Part shown: positions 43,049 through 52,005 of the stretch, piece after piece
How the letters are laid out: each line of letters starts with the position of its first letter
How positions within the stretch are numbered: position 1 is the first letter of the stretch
DNA from: JAZDFC01 sp043808235
GTDB taxonomy: Bacteria; Bacteroidota; Ignavibacteria; Ignavibacteriales; Melioribacteraceae
Assembly (NCBI GenBank): GCA_043808235.1
Contig: JAZDFC010000004.1
Location: 276,029 to 340,028 of the forward strand
Direction of reading: 5' to 3'
DNA length: 64,000 bases
Position numbers and translations under genes: made by a program
Notes under the pieces: model-generated
Seen by the model: the letters and a program-made list of their open reading frames with translations, nothing else
What the model was told of the DNA's origin: nothing
The model's database searches: none

Positions 43049-43254
43049 GTCCCGATGGGACTTAACTTGTATTTTGGATTTGATCAACTATAAATATTTA
43101 ATCCCTCCGGGATATAATTGAATACTTTTGCTCCTTCACAAATAGATTGATGAAAAAATATTTTTGTCCCGTTAGAGCCTGCCCCGACTTGTCGGGGGAC
43201 TTAATCTTTATAGTAAATTAAAACATAACAAAGATTTTTAGTCCCGTATGGGAC
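43049..43254. repeat. Cluster of GTCCC/GGGAC palindromes with a nested second repeat
   Basis: The 370-base gap before the aminotransferase gene is filled with short palindromes: GTCCC-GAT-GGGAC (43049-43061), ATCCC-TCC-GGGAT (43101-43113), GTCCC-GTAT-GGGAC (43241-43254), and an interrupted copy starting GTCCCGTTAG (43166 onward). In that copy a second palindrome, CCCCGAC-TT-GTCGGGG (43182-43197), lies between the two halves. The second palindrome shares its CCCCGAC/GTCGGGG stem with the element at 37629. Apart from these repeats I see no gene in 42989-43359. Confidence 0.72.
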
Positions 43255-43350
43255 GAGATAAAAGGATTTTCTGGCTAAGAAAAAAATATTTATAGAATTT
43301 GTTTGAAAATTATAATTGATTAAGAAGAATAAAAATTCTCATTTTCCCGC

Positions 43351-43355
43351 GAGGT
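43351..43355 (+). promoter_or_regulatory. Ribosome binding site supporting a TTG start
   Basis: GAGGT five bases... four to five bases before TTG 43360. The next in-frame ATG lies well inside the conserved aminotransferase sequence, so this site decides the start at TTG. Confidence 0.6.
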
Positions 43356-43359
43356 TTAT

Positions 43360-44490
43360 TTGACTATCTATGAATTTCGAAACACATTCCCGCATATCCG
43401 TGAAGGACGAATAATATTTGATCACGCAGCGCTCGGACCGTTGTGCGATAAAGTTCGTAACAGTATTGATGAATATCTTGATCAGCGAAGTTTACTTTAC
43501 CCGGATTTTTTCGAAAGGTTTTTAGTAAAAGAGAGAAACGCGAAAGAACAGCTGGGAATAATGCTTAATGTTCCAAAGGAAAGAATTGCGTGGATTGATA
43601 ATGTATCCAACGGATTGAATGTTCTCGCCCAGGGAATTACTTGGAAGCCCGGCGATAGAGTCATCTTGTTTGACTGTGAGTTCCCTTCGAATATTTATCC
43701 GTTTCTGAATCTTACCAGGCAAGGTGTTGAGGTTGATTTCGTCAAATCGAAAAACGGAATCATTAATACCAACGATATCGAAAAAATAATTACTCCGCGA
43801 ACTAGATTATTATCGGTAAGTTTTGTCCAATTTTTATCCGGTTACAGAATTGATGTGAAGACGCTTGGCGATATTTGTAAAAAGCACGGAATCATTTATT
43901 GCGTTGATGGTATCCAGGGAGCGGGCGTGGTAGAGATTGATATTCCCGAATCGAATATTGACTTTTTCGTCGGTGGAACTCAGAAATGGTTAATGGCGTT
44001 GATGGGATTATCTTATTTTTATATCTCGGAAGAATTGCAGCAGAAGCTTGATCAAAAGTATGTCGGATGGTTGTCGGTAAAAGATGCCTGGAACCTGCTC
44101 GATTACAAACTCGAATTGAAAGATACTGCTGAAAGTTTCCAGACCGGTACGATGCCTGCGATCGGAATAGTCGCACTGAATTCAGTTCTCGAAGTTTTCC
44201 TTTCCTTTGGAATCACAGAAATCGAAAAGTCGATAGTCTCAAATACAAAGTATTTCATCGAGAAATTAGGTGAAAATAATTTTTACCCGGTTTTGAAAGA
44301 TATGCCCGATGAAAATTTAGCAGGCATTATTACCTTCCCTCATGAAAAGCCGGCTGAAGTAATGAAGCATTTGAACCGCAATGGTGTGATCGGTTCTGTA
44401 CGCGAAGGAATGATTAGATTCTCCCCTCATTTCTATAATACGAAAGAGGAGATTGATAGAGTTGTTGCTCTAATAAAAGAGTGGAAATAA
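43360..44490 (+). CDS. Aminotransferase class V family protein (cysteine desulfurase-like fold)
   Basis: 376 residues, PLP-dependent fold type I, class V. It opens with 'FPHIREGRIIFDHAALGPLC', the substrate-loop region, then 'RIAWIDNVSNGLNVLAQGI', 'GDRVILFDCEFPSNIYPFL', PLP-contact Asp in 'IIYCVDGIQGAGVVEID' and the Schiff-base Lys in 'FFVGGTQKWLMAL'. The C-terminal domain ends 'REGMIRFSPHFYNTKEEID'. It lacks the cysteine-bearing loop expected of IscS/SufS, so I favour an aminotransferase/lyase of the isopenicillin epimerase or kynureninase-like subgroup. Start TTG 43360, supported by GAGGT upstream. Confidence 0.85.
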   Translation: MTIYEFRNTFPHIREGRIIFDHAALGPLCDKVRNSIDEYLDQRSLLYPDFFERFLVKERNAKEQLGIMLNVPKERIAWIDNVSNGLNVLAQGITWKPGDRVILFDCEFPSNIYPFLNLTRQGVEVDFVKSKNGIINTNDIEKIITPRTRLLSVSFVQFLSGYRIDVKTLGDICKKHGIIYCVDGIQGAGVVEIDIPESNIDFFVGGTQKWLMALMGLSYFYISEELQQKLDQKYVGWLSVKDAWNLLDYKLELKDTAESFQTGTMPAIGIVALNSVLEVFLSFGITEIEKSIVSNTKYFIEKLGENNFYPVLKDMPDENLAGIITFPHEKPAEVMKHLNRNGVIGSVREGMIRFSPHFYNTKEEIDRVVALIKEWK

Positions 44491-44560
44491 ATACTGATGT
44501 ATTTTCGAATCCAACGTAAATTTTGAGATTCTTCGCCCCGCCTGTGGTGGGACTCAGAAT

Positions 44561-44779
44561 TTAAGATTCCGGATTATAGCTCAGTTCAACTTTTACATGG
44601 AAATCTGCGCCGGAAAACATAGTGTACTTAACTTCGCCTATTGTACATTTGTAATCCTCACCAACCAGCTTACTCACTACTTTTGCGATAGCGTTTTCCA
44701 TATCACCCACACTGAGGGATTTTAATTTATTCTTCAAAAGTCTGTCAACATCGATTGCTTTTTCTTTTTCGTCTGCCAT
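44561..44779 (-). CDS. Small unknown protein
   Basis: 72 residues, acidic/lysine-rich, no signal peptide. A helical N-terminal half ('VDRLLKNKLKSLSVGDMENAIAKVVSKLVG') is followed by three short strands ('YKCTIGEVKYTMF', 'ADFHVKVELSY'). No family recognised. An AGGAG lies eight bases before ATG 44779 (reading 'aaggagaaaaaa'), which supports it as a gene. It is oriented with the following phosphomutase but separated from it by about 125 bases. Confidence 0.65.
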   Translation of the reverse strand: MADEKEKAIDVDRLLKNKLKSLSVGDMENAIAKVVSKLVGEDYKCTIGEVKYTMFSGADFHVKVELSYNPES

Positions 44780-44905
44780 TTTTTTCTCCTTAGTTAATTC
44801 TTTCTTTTTGCCGCTTTTTAGACGGCATACTGTAAAGGTTGTTCAAGAAAATTTTTTTACTCTTTTTAATATAAAAATTTAACCGATAACCGTATAATTA
44901 TTTTT

Positions 44906-46252
44906 TCAGCTTCTTATCAGTTTGAGTATCTCTTCGGTTTTTTCTTTCATCAATGCTTCATCTTGTTTGGATTCTACATTCAATCTTATCAAAGGCTCGG
45001 TATTGCTCAGTCTAACATTGAACCGCCAATTATCATACTCAACGCTTACTCCGTCGGTAAAATCGATTTTACCATCGGAATACTTTTTCTTTATGTCTTC
45101 CAACTTTGCCTGGGGATTTTCGAGCTTCGTATTTATTTCGCCGGAACATGGATACGCTTTTACCATTTCTCCGACTAAATCCGATAAAGTTTTATTTTCA
45201 ACAGACATCAATTCAAGAATAAGCAGAAATGGAATCATACCGCTATCGGAATAATAATTATCACGGAAATAATGATGCGCCGACATCTCGCCGCCGTAAA
45301 TCGAATTCACCTCGCGCATCTTTTGTTTGATGAATGCGTGTCCGCTCACTGATTCAACTACGGTTCCACCTGCTTTTTTTACCTCATCAATTGTATTCCA
45401 AACCAATCGCGGATCGTGTACAATTTTCTCTCCGGGATTTTTTTTCAAAATTGACTTTGCGAGCAATCCGACGATATAATATCCTTCGATAAAATTTCCT
45501 TTTTCATCAAAGAAGAAACAACGATCGTAGTCACCGTCCCACGCCACACCGAGATCAGCGTTGTATTTTTTCATCGCGTCGATTGTCGGCTGACGGTTTT
45601 CAGGCAGCAAAGGATTGGGCACTCCGTTCGGGAAATTAGAATCCGGTTCGTTAAATACTTTGTGCATTTTTATTGGCAGGTGCGGCTCGATAGCGTCAAG
45701 CGCCAAGCCGGCACAGCCGTTGCCGGAATTCACAACAACAGAAAGTGGTTTAATTTTTCCGGCATCATAAAATATTTTTAATCGTTCAATGAATTCATTC
45801 ATCACATCAAGTGTTTGTACATTGCCTTTTTCTGCGGCTGGTTCACCGAGGTCATTATTTAAAATCATTTGTTCAATATCATTCAATCCGGAATCGTAGC
45901 CCATCGGAACTGAACCGGCTTTTACAAATTTTAGCCCGTTGTACTCCGGTGGATTATGGCTTGCGGTTATCATTACACCGGCATCTGCATTTAAATACGG
46001 TGTTGCAAAGTATATCATCTCAGTCCCGCATAATCCAAGATCGATTACATCCGAACCGGCATCGTTCAATCCTTTTGTTAATGCTTCTGATAATTCGGGC
46101 GAGGATTTTCTTACATCTCTTCCAATTACAACTTTCTTTGTATTCAAATATTTTGCGACGGCTCGTCCAACTTTGTATGCTATATCGATATTTAATTCTG
46201 ATGGCACTTTGCCCCTGATATCGTATGCTTTGAAACCCGGAATACCAGCCAT
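44906..46252 (-). CDS. manB: Phosphomannomutase/phosphoglucomutase
   Basis: Interconverts hexose 6- and 1-phosphates for nucleotide-sugar and polysaccharide synthesis. 448 residues from ATG 46252, where homology starts ('GIPGFKAYDIRGKVPSEL'). A longer frame from 46345 adds 31 non-homologous residues. All alpha-D-phosphohexomutase motifs are present: active-site serine in 'MITASHNPPEYNGLK' (about residue 96), metal-binding 'DGDYDRC' (about 240), sugar-binding 'GGEMSAHHYF' and phosphate-binding 'RLSNTEPLIRLN'. The order and length fit the bifunctional AlgC/ManB group. It stands alone in its transcription unit. Confidence 0.93.
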   Translation of the reverse strand: MAGIPGFKAYDIRGKVPSELNIDIAYKVGRAVAKYLNTKKVVIGRDVRKSSPELSEALTKGLNDAGSDVIDLGLCGTEMIYFATPYLNADAGVMITASHNPPEYNGLKFVKAGSVPMGYDSGLNDIEQMILNNDLGEPAAEKGNVQTLDVMNEFIERLKIFYDAGKIKPLSVVVNSGNGCAGLALDAIEPHLPIKMHKVFNEPDSNFPNGVPNPLLPENRQPTIDAMKKYNADLGVAWDGDYDRCFFFDEKGNFIEGYYIVGLLAKSILKKNPGEKIVHDPRLVWNTIDEVKKAGGTVVESVSGHAFIKQKMREVNSIYGGEMSAHHYFRDNYYSDSGMIPFLLILELMSVENKTLSDLVGEMVKAYPCSGEINTKLENPQAKLEDIKKKYSDGKIDFTDGVSVEYDNWRFNVRLSNTEPLIRLNVESKQDEALMKEKTEEILKLIRS

Positions 46253-46259
46253 AAATCTA

Positions 46260-46264
46260 CTCCT
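46260..46264 (-). promoter_or_regulatory. Ribosome binding site that sets the phosphomutase start
   Basis: On the minus strand AGGAG lies seven bases before ATG 46252. The longer upstream start at 46345 has no such site, so the protein most likely begins at 46252. Confidence 0.7.
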
Positions 46265-46491
46265 GAATTTGTTGACTTTAAAAAATGATTTCGGGCTCAA
46301 AGATAATAATTTGGCATCAATTAAATAATATGCGGAGATATTCAATTTATCATGAGAGACCAGCTTAAACCAAAATTAGATTTTAGGCTTTCAACCCGGC
46401 TTGTTCCTATGAAATGAAATTGCTAACTGCACCATCCCGAATTTGAGTGGGGAAAAATTAATTCTCCTTTTGTTAATATTTTGGGATAGTT

Positions 46492-46851
46492 TTGTCACAG
46501 GGAAGCGATTATTTTTATTCTCAAAAAATCGGGAGGTTCGTTATAGAATCAATTGCTACAAATTATACAAAATTTGCTCGATGTAACAATTCGAAATGTA
46601 ATTCAATTTTTCTCTACGACATCCGTGAGTTAAACGGCGAGCAAAGGTTTTTGTGTCCTTCCTGCCGCAGCAAAATTGATACACATCATGTTGTGCAATG
46701 CAGTTGCTGCCAATCGATCGTCTCCTTTATGGAAGCTGATCCAAGCGAAGAGCCGGTTGTTTTTTATCTTCAGAAATGTTCTAAATGCAACGGTACTGTT
46801 GAAGACGAAAAACGCCCCACTATGTTCTATTACCCAGAGGCATATATTTAA
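46492..46851 (+). CDS. Small zinc-ribbon protein
   Basis: 119 residues if TTG 46492 is the start; no ATG exists in the frame before residue ~80, so the start is uncertain. Four cysteine pairs are visible: 'CNNSKC', 'CPSC', 'CSCC' and 'CSKC', suggesting two zinc ribbons. The middle contains 'ELNGEQRFLCPSCRSKID'. No known function. It is followed by a strong hairpin (46904-46928), so it appears to be monocistronic. Confidence 0.65.
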   Translation: MSQGSDYFYSQKIGRFVIESIATNYTKFARCNNSKCNSIFLYDIRELNGEQRFLCPSCRSKIDTHHVVQCSCCQSIVSFMEADPSEEPVVFYLQKCSKCNGTVEDEKRPTMFYYPEAYI

Positions 46852-46903
46852 CTAAAAATATTTGATTGTTCTTTCAACCACATATTTTTATCCCGGTAAA
46901 GTT

Positions 46904-46928
46904 TGCGGTCTGTTTGGAGCAGACCGCA
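46904..46928 (+). terminator. Hairpin after the zinc-ribbon gene
   Basis: TGCGGTCTG (46904-46912), loop TTTGGAG, CAGACCGCA (46920-46928): a perfect nine-base stem 53 bases after the stop. The following bases are only moderately T-rich (ATTTCCTATT), so terminator function is likely but not certain. The element lies just before the S46 peptidase gene. Confidence 0.6.
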
Positions 46929-46974
46929 TTTCCTATTAATTTTCCCCATTGTTTAATTTAAAAAAGGTGGCCAT

Positions 46975-49176
46975 ATGATTAATTTATATCTACGGCGGGT
47001 ACTTCCTCTATTCGCCATGTTCGTACTATTATTCGGTTGTTCTAACTCAAACCGGATTACAAAGGATTCCTCTAATTTGTGGTTGAATTATGATACCGTG
47101 AAAGCTCAAAAATTTGATACCGGTAAAATGTGGACATTCGAAGATGCCCCGCTCGATTATTTTGAAATCACATACGGTTTCCGCCCGACCGAGGAATGGC
47201 TTGAAGAAGTAAGATTGTCCACTTTGAAATTCGCATCGTGGTGTACTTCCTCTTTTGTATCGGAAGATGGATTGATAATGACTAATCATCACTGCATCGA
47301 CTTTGTCTCGGAATCGATTCAGCAGGAAGGAGAAGATTTAAAACACAATGGTTTTTACGCTGCGACTCTTCAGGATGAGAGACAGGTGCCCAACGTATTT
47401 GTGGATCAGCTAATGTTGATTGAGGATGTTTCGGACGAAATTATTTCCGCAGCCAACGAAGGGAAAACTTATGAAGAAAAGATCTCGAAAAAAGAAGAAA
47501 AGATTGCAGAGATAGAAAGTAAATATTCCGAGGATACCGGACTGATTTGTACGGTCACTTCATTGTATAACGGCGGTAAGTATTCGCTTTATGGATATAA
47601 AAGATATTCCGATGTTAGAGCGGTGTATTTTAATGAATCGGAGATGGGATTGTACGGCGGTGATCCCGATAATTTTACATACCCACGTTACGATGCTGAT
47701 TTTGCTTTTCTTAGAGTTTACGGTGATGATGGATTACCAATGAAATCACCGCATTATTTTAAATGGAGTTTTGATGGACCTCAAGTTGGAGATCCATTAT
47801 TTGTTGTAGGAAATCCGGGTTCAACAAATAGACTGAACACGGTTGCCCAATTGGAATATTTAAGAGATGGCTATTATAAAAACTATTCTCTCATGCTTAA
47901 CGGGATGACAGATATACTTTTTGAGATGATGAATAAATATCCCGACAAAAGTGATGAATATGAGAACCAGGCTTTCTTATATAGTAATTCTGCCAAGGTT
48001 TATAAAGAATCATTAAATGGTTTGCGAGATCCTTATTTGATGGCGCGTAAAAAGGCATTCGAAAAAGAATTTAAGTCTGTTGTACAATCCAATCCGGAAT
48101 TGAATTCAAAATTCGGACATCTGTGGGATGCAATAGCAAAGGTGAAATCGGAGATGAGAGTAAACTCAGGCGAACGCGCTGCGTACGGAATTAATCCGGC
48201 ATTTTCTTCCGGATATTTTTTTATTGCGCAGGATGTTCTTGGATTAGCAGAGGAGTTAATGGTTCCGGAAGAACAGAGAGATTCTTCTATGATTGGCGAT
48301 GCACTCGATACTATGATAGCAGGAATATTCCCGGCCGATTTTAACACGGAGCTTGAGGATAAAAAACTTGCTCTCCAGGCTGATTTTATTACAATGAATC
48401 TCGGAAAAGATAACGCGCTCATTCAAAAAATGTTTGGCGGAAAAAGCGGTGAAGAAGCGGCAAAATATTGTCTATCTCAATCAAAGATAAAATCAAAGGA
48501 AGATGTTATCAACTTATTGGAAAAAAGTCCGGATGCAGTATTCAAATCCGATGATCCGTTCATCTATTTTATTTTGAATACGCAGGAAAAATTAGCCGGC
48601 TATCAACTGATTTCAGCCGAACTTAATCAAACTGAAGAAGCGCTGCAGGATCAATTGGGTCAAGCTCTGTTCGCAGTTTACGGTACATCCATTCCGCCGG
48701 ATGCAACTTTTACTTTGAGAATTAATGATGGTGTGATGAAGAAGTATGATTACAACGGAACCGAAGCGCCGATGACCACAACATTTTATGGACTTTACGA
48801 TAGATACTATTCGCACATGAAAGAATATCCATGGGATATTTCGGATAAATGGAAAAATCCTCCGCCTGAATTTGATTTGGCGACACCATACAATTTTATA
48901 ACAACGCATGATATTACCGGCGGCAGTTCCGGTTCACCTGTAATTAATAAAAATGCCGAGCTTGTTGGAATTGCTTTCGACGGAAATATTGAAAGTATTC
49001 CGGCAAATTTCCTTTACACCACCGAGAAAAACAGAATGGTTTCAGTTGCATCCCAGGCAATTCTTGAGATTGTGGGTGACTTGCTAAAGTTAACTCGACT
49101 TGAAAAAGAACTGAAAACCGGCAAGATTTACAAAGAGATGACACAGCCGGAAAACGAGATTGAAGAAGTGCGATAA
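46975..49176 (+). CDS. Dipeptidyl-peptidase, S46 family (DPP7 type), lipoprotein; first of three
   Basis: S46 enzymes release dipeptides from peptide N-termini in the periplasm or at the cell surface. 733 residues with a lipoprotein signal ('FVLLFGCSNSN'; lipobox Cys at about 22). Catalytic residues: His in 'IMTNHHCIDF' (about 104), Asp in 'FTYPRYDADFAFLRVY' (about 240) and Ser in 'GGSSGSPVINKNAELVGIAFDGN' (about 650). The residue after 'AFD' is Gly, as in DPP7, which prefers hydrophobic P1; DPP11 has Arg there and prefers Asp/Glu. A good AAGGTGG precedes the ATG. Confidence 0.93.
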   Translation: MINLYLRRVLPLFAMFVLLFGCSNSNRITKDSSNLWLNYDTVKAQKFDTGKMWTFEDAPLDYFEITYGFRPTEEWLEEVRLSTLKFASWCTSSFVSEDGLIMTNHHCIDFVSESIQQEGEDLKHNGFYAATLQDERQVPNVFVDQLMLIEDVSDEIISAANEGKTYEEKISKKEEKIAEIESKYSEDTGLICTVTSLYNGGKYSLYGYKRYSDVRAVYFNESEMGLYGGDPDNFTYPRYDADFAFLRVYGDDGLPMKSPHYFKWSFDGPQVGDPLFVVGNPGSTNRLNTVAQLEYLRDGYYKNYSLMLNGMTDILFEMMNKYPDKSDEYENQAFLYSNSAKVYKESLNGLRDPYLMARKKAFEKEFKSVVQSNPELNSKFGHLWDAIAKVKSEMRVNSGERAAYGINPAFSSGYFFIAQDVLGLAEELMVPEEQRDSSMIGDALDTMIAGIFPADFNTELEDKKLALQADFITMNLGKDNALIQKMFGGKSGEEAAKYCLSQSKIKSKEDVINLLEKSPDAVFKSDDPFIYFILNTQEKLAGYQLISAELNQTEEALQDQLGQALFAVYGTSIPPDATFTLRINDGVMKKYDYNGTEAPMTTTFYGLYDRYYSHMKEYPWDISDKWKNPPPEFDLATPYNFITTHDITGGSSGSPVINKNAELVGIAFDGNIESIPANFLYTTEKNRMVSVASQAILEIVGDLLKLTRLEKELKTGKIYKEMTQPENEIEEVR

Positions 49177-49252
49177 GTGGGCAGCATGCAGTCGGCAGCT
49201 TGCAGTTTAAATCTTGTTCATATTCTTGATCTTATTCTTAATCTTGTTCTTA

Positions 49253-49283
49253 AAAAAGCTCGGTTACAACAGCCGGGCTTTTT
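49253..49283 (+). terminator. Rho-independent terminator after the first S46 gene
   Basis: AAAAAGCTCGG (49253-49263), loop TTACAACAG, CCGGGCTTTTT (49273-49283). An eleven-base stem with one G-T pair and a T-tract, 77 bases after the stop. The A-tract on the left makes it usable in both directions, so it could also serve the minus-strand gene that ends at 49364. Confidence 0.85.
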
Positions 49284-49363
49284 ATTCCACTAACCATTCG
49301 ACAATTCAGCGATGCAACAATTAAACGGTTTTCACTGCTATCTGCTTGCTGCAAGCTGTCAAC

Positions 49364-51817
49364 TTATCTAAGCAGTACCATCTTCTTAGACTGAACATAA
49401 TTGTTCATTCGTATCTGATAAATATACATTCCGCTTGCGAGACCGGATGCGTCAAACTCAACCGAGTAGTTGCCTTTTAACTGTCTTTGGTTTACAAGTG
49501 TTTTAATTTCCCTGCCAAGCACATCAAATACTTTTATTGTTACTATTCCGTCTTCGGGAATTGTGTATTTGATTGTTGTGGTTGGATTGAAAGGATTTGG
49601 ATAATTATTTATTCCGAATCCTTCTACTTTATTCCCATCTGTTCCTTTTTTATTCTGATCGACTTCAATTCCAAGTAAACTTAATTCGTTATTAGCGCCG
49701 TCGGCTAATATATTTTCCGGCGCTTCATTAACAACTCTCATAAAACATTCGACAGCATTTTTTGCATCATATAAATCATATTCGTAAATCAATCCTTTGG
49801 CGTAAAGTACATCGTATGTAAAATCTTTGTCATCAGCGCTTTCCTTTAACAATTCATCAGCAATCGAAAGTGATTTTTCAAAATCCTTTTTATTACTGTA
49901 ATAATCCATCGTAAATCTTTTTGCAAGGCTGTTTACCGCTATCAAATTTTTATCGGCAATTGTATTATTTAGGAAAGTATTCATTCCCTCATAGTCGCCG
50001 AGAATTTTATAACAATGAACTGCAGTGGTTAATGCTGTTTTTGCAAGTCCGGATTCAGGATTCTTTTCAATAAACTCACTGAATAGCGATATCGAATTCA
50101 TATAATCGTCGTAATAATCACTCACATTTACTGCTGCATCTGATAAAACCGCCTCACTTATCGTATTCATCAATTCAAGATATGCGCTGTTGACGACTAT
50201 AAATTCTTCCTCTGCAGGATCGCTTCCCGAATTAATTATATTGTTGTAGTTACCTTCACTTATAGTTCCGCGTTTTGGGGATGGACATGAATAATATGGA
50301 GTATTAACCGTTAATGTGCCCCCGGCATTTATTGTTACCGGTATGCCGTCCGTGTATTTACATCCTGTCGCGGTTATAGTGCCGCTGTTGGATACGTATA
50401 AATCCCAATTTACATCATTGCATAATTCAACGCGATTGTTCACATTGTCGGTATAAAGGCTTATGTTGGATCCATAAGCTGCCATAACGCCGCCTCCGCA
50501 AAGATTAATCTTACCGCCGGTATAAACGCTGTTGGGTGCACCGCCGGAACTAACAGTACCGGTTGATGAAGCAGGAGCAAACCCCGTTCCGCCTGCATTT
50601 TCTATAGTTCCTAAAATACCGGAAAAACTAGTGTTGTAGGCGTACAAACCGTTCGTCGTACCGTCCATCATATTGTTCATAATATTTATGGAAGTGCAAT
50701 TACTCAAGGAAATTGTTTTGCATTCCATTTTTTGGAAGATTAAGCCCGAGCAACTACTTGCTGTAAATATACCGTTTACTGTTGTGGATGAAATTCCCTG
50801 CCCCTGAATTGTAAGATTAGTTTTACCGGAGAAAGAAACATTTTCAGTAAAGGTACCGCTTTGTATATCCACAGTATAACCGGATGAACCGTTTGTACAC
50901 GCTGTTTGAATCGATCCGCAGTACCCTTTAACAGTTGAACCGGATTTTAAATATGCTTTTAATCCGCTTATTGAACCGGAACATGTAATAGTTCCGCCTG
51001 TAGATATTATTGATTTTCCATTTAAATTAACAGAAGAACAACTTGTTATATCCAGCGTAACCCCGGAGGGGACATACACATTATCACTCAGCGTTACACT
51101 GCTTATCCATGCTTCACTAATCGACATTGTTCCGGCTGTTGTTATACTGTTAAGAAAATAATTTGCCAAATAGGTTGTGTTATGATCTGCTATCGTAGCT
51201 GTGAATGTATATGATTGATCATAAGATTTTAATGCCCCTCCTTTTGTCCACTTACTCCTTTGGCAAGAACTTGTATTCCAAATCATTTGCTTTCCAGCGC
51301 TGTTATTTTGCGGTGTTATTGCTTCTAGTGTAGTGCCTGCCCCTATATGCTTCGAAAAAGTTTTAGGAGCAGTATATGTTGTACCGTCTATTTTAACCGA
51401 ACCGTGCGAACTGCCGCTGGATGTAAAGTTGTTATCCGCTGAAATAACCGCTTTGACGGTAACGTTTATATTTACTTCCTGATGAACAAGAAAATAGTGG
51501 CAATCCAGATATCTCGAATTAACACTTAACAACTTTAGGCTAATAGTATGGTTCCCGGGAGTAAGAGATATACTGTATGATGAAGGGCACCAGCCTCCGA
51601 GCGGTACAGCCGAACATAGATCATATGCCACAACATCACCGTCAACTCCGATTACCAAAGTCGGGTAGTATAAACCCGCCAGATTATAGTATTGAAAGGT
51701 ATAATTGAAGGGAGATGTTCCGTCTGTTGGACCTGAATATGTGAATGATTGGGAGAATACATGCTGTAAAGATAAAAACAGGAAAAGGACAGTTAAAAAC
51801 AATTTTAAAAGTCTCAT
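49364..51817 (-). CDS. Secreted right-handed beta-helix-like protein with type IX sorting signal
   Basis: 817 residues from ATG 51817 (a longer frame starting at 51871 adds 18 residues that do not look like a signal). Signal peptide about 1-23 ending 'LQHVFSQS'. Residues about 30-130 form a beta domain, and about 230-530 consist of Ser/Thr/Gly-rich short repeats with 'NNRV', 'NNMMDGT'-like turns typical of parallel beta-helix (pectate-lyase-like) regions. A helical, TPR-like part (about 570-720) follows. The end is a type A T9SS domain: 'NNYPNPFNPTTTIKYTIPEDG' split over 'VTIKVFDVLGREIKTLVN'. Exported to the surface; ligand unknown. Confidence 0.88.
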   Translation of the reverse strand: MRLLKLFLTVLFLFLSLQHVFSQSFTYSGPTDGTSPFNYTFQYYNLAGLYYPTLVIGVDGDVVAYDLCSAVPLGGWCPSSYSISLTPGNHTISLKLLSVNSRYLDCHYFLVHQEVNINVTVKAVISADNNFTSSGSSHGSVKIDGTTYTAPKTFSKHIGAGTTLEAITPQNNSAGKQMIWNTSSCQRSKWTKGGALKSYDQSYTFTATIADHNTTYLANYFLNSITTAGTMSISEAWISSVTLSDNVYVPSGVTLDITSCSSVNLNGKSIISTGGTITCSGSISGLKAYLKSGSTVKGYCGSIQTACTNGSSGYTVDIQSGTFTENVSFSGKTNLTIQGQGISSTTVNGIFTASSCSGLIFQKMECKTISLSNCTSINIMNNMMDGTTNGLYAYNTSFSGILGTIENAGGTGFAPASSTGTVSSGGAPNSVYTGGKINLCGGGVMAAYGSNISLYTDNVNNRVELCNDVNWDLYVSNSGTITATGCKYTDGIPVTINAGGTLTVNTPYYSCPSPKRGTISEGNYNNIINSGSDPAEEEFIVVNSAYLELMNTISEAVLSDAAVNVSDYYDDYMNSISLFSEFIEKNPESGLAKTALTTAVHCYKILGDYEGMNTFLNNTIADKNLIAVNSLAKRFTMDYYSNKKDFEKSLSIADELLKESADDKDFTYDVLYAKGLIYEYDLYDAKNAVECFMRVVNEAPENILADGANNELSLLGIEVDQNKKGTDGNKVEGFGINNYPNPFNPTTTIKYTIPEDGIVTIKVFDVLGREIKTLVNQRQLKGNYSVEFDASGLASGMYIYQIRMNNYVQSKKMVLLR

Positions 51818-51926
51818 GATATAATTCCTTACTTTAATTTTGTTTTGCCAACTATTATATTCTCGAAGCAAATAAAAAAGGGAAAGCCCCTTTATTAGCT
51901 GAGCAGGCTAAATTTATTTGCATCTT

Positions 51927-51954
51927 AGGGAATAGTGTGGCTGCACTATTCCCT
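51927..51954. terminator. Perfect eleven-base stem-loop between two minus-strand genes
   Basis: AGGGAATAGTG (51927-51937), loop TGGCTG, CACTATTCCCT (51944-51954), followed on the plus strand by GCTTTTT. The T-tract is on the plus-strand side, while both flanking genes read on the minus strand. A smaller stem, AAGGG/CCCCTT, lies at about 51879-51894. It may end transcription from the lipoprotein gene imperfectly, or be a 5' element of the beta-helix gene. Confidence 0.6.
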
Positions 51955-52005
51955 GCTTTTTAAAGGTCAATATTTATCTCTCGAACCTCCTTAAAATTAT
52001 CCTGC

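Noticed and set aside
46253..46345. Longer N-terminus for the phosphomutase
   Set aside because: No homology in the added 31 residues and an AGGAG stands seven bases before ATG 46252.
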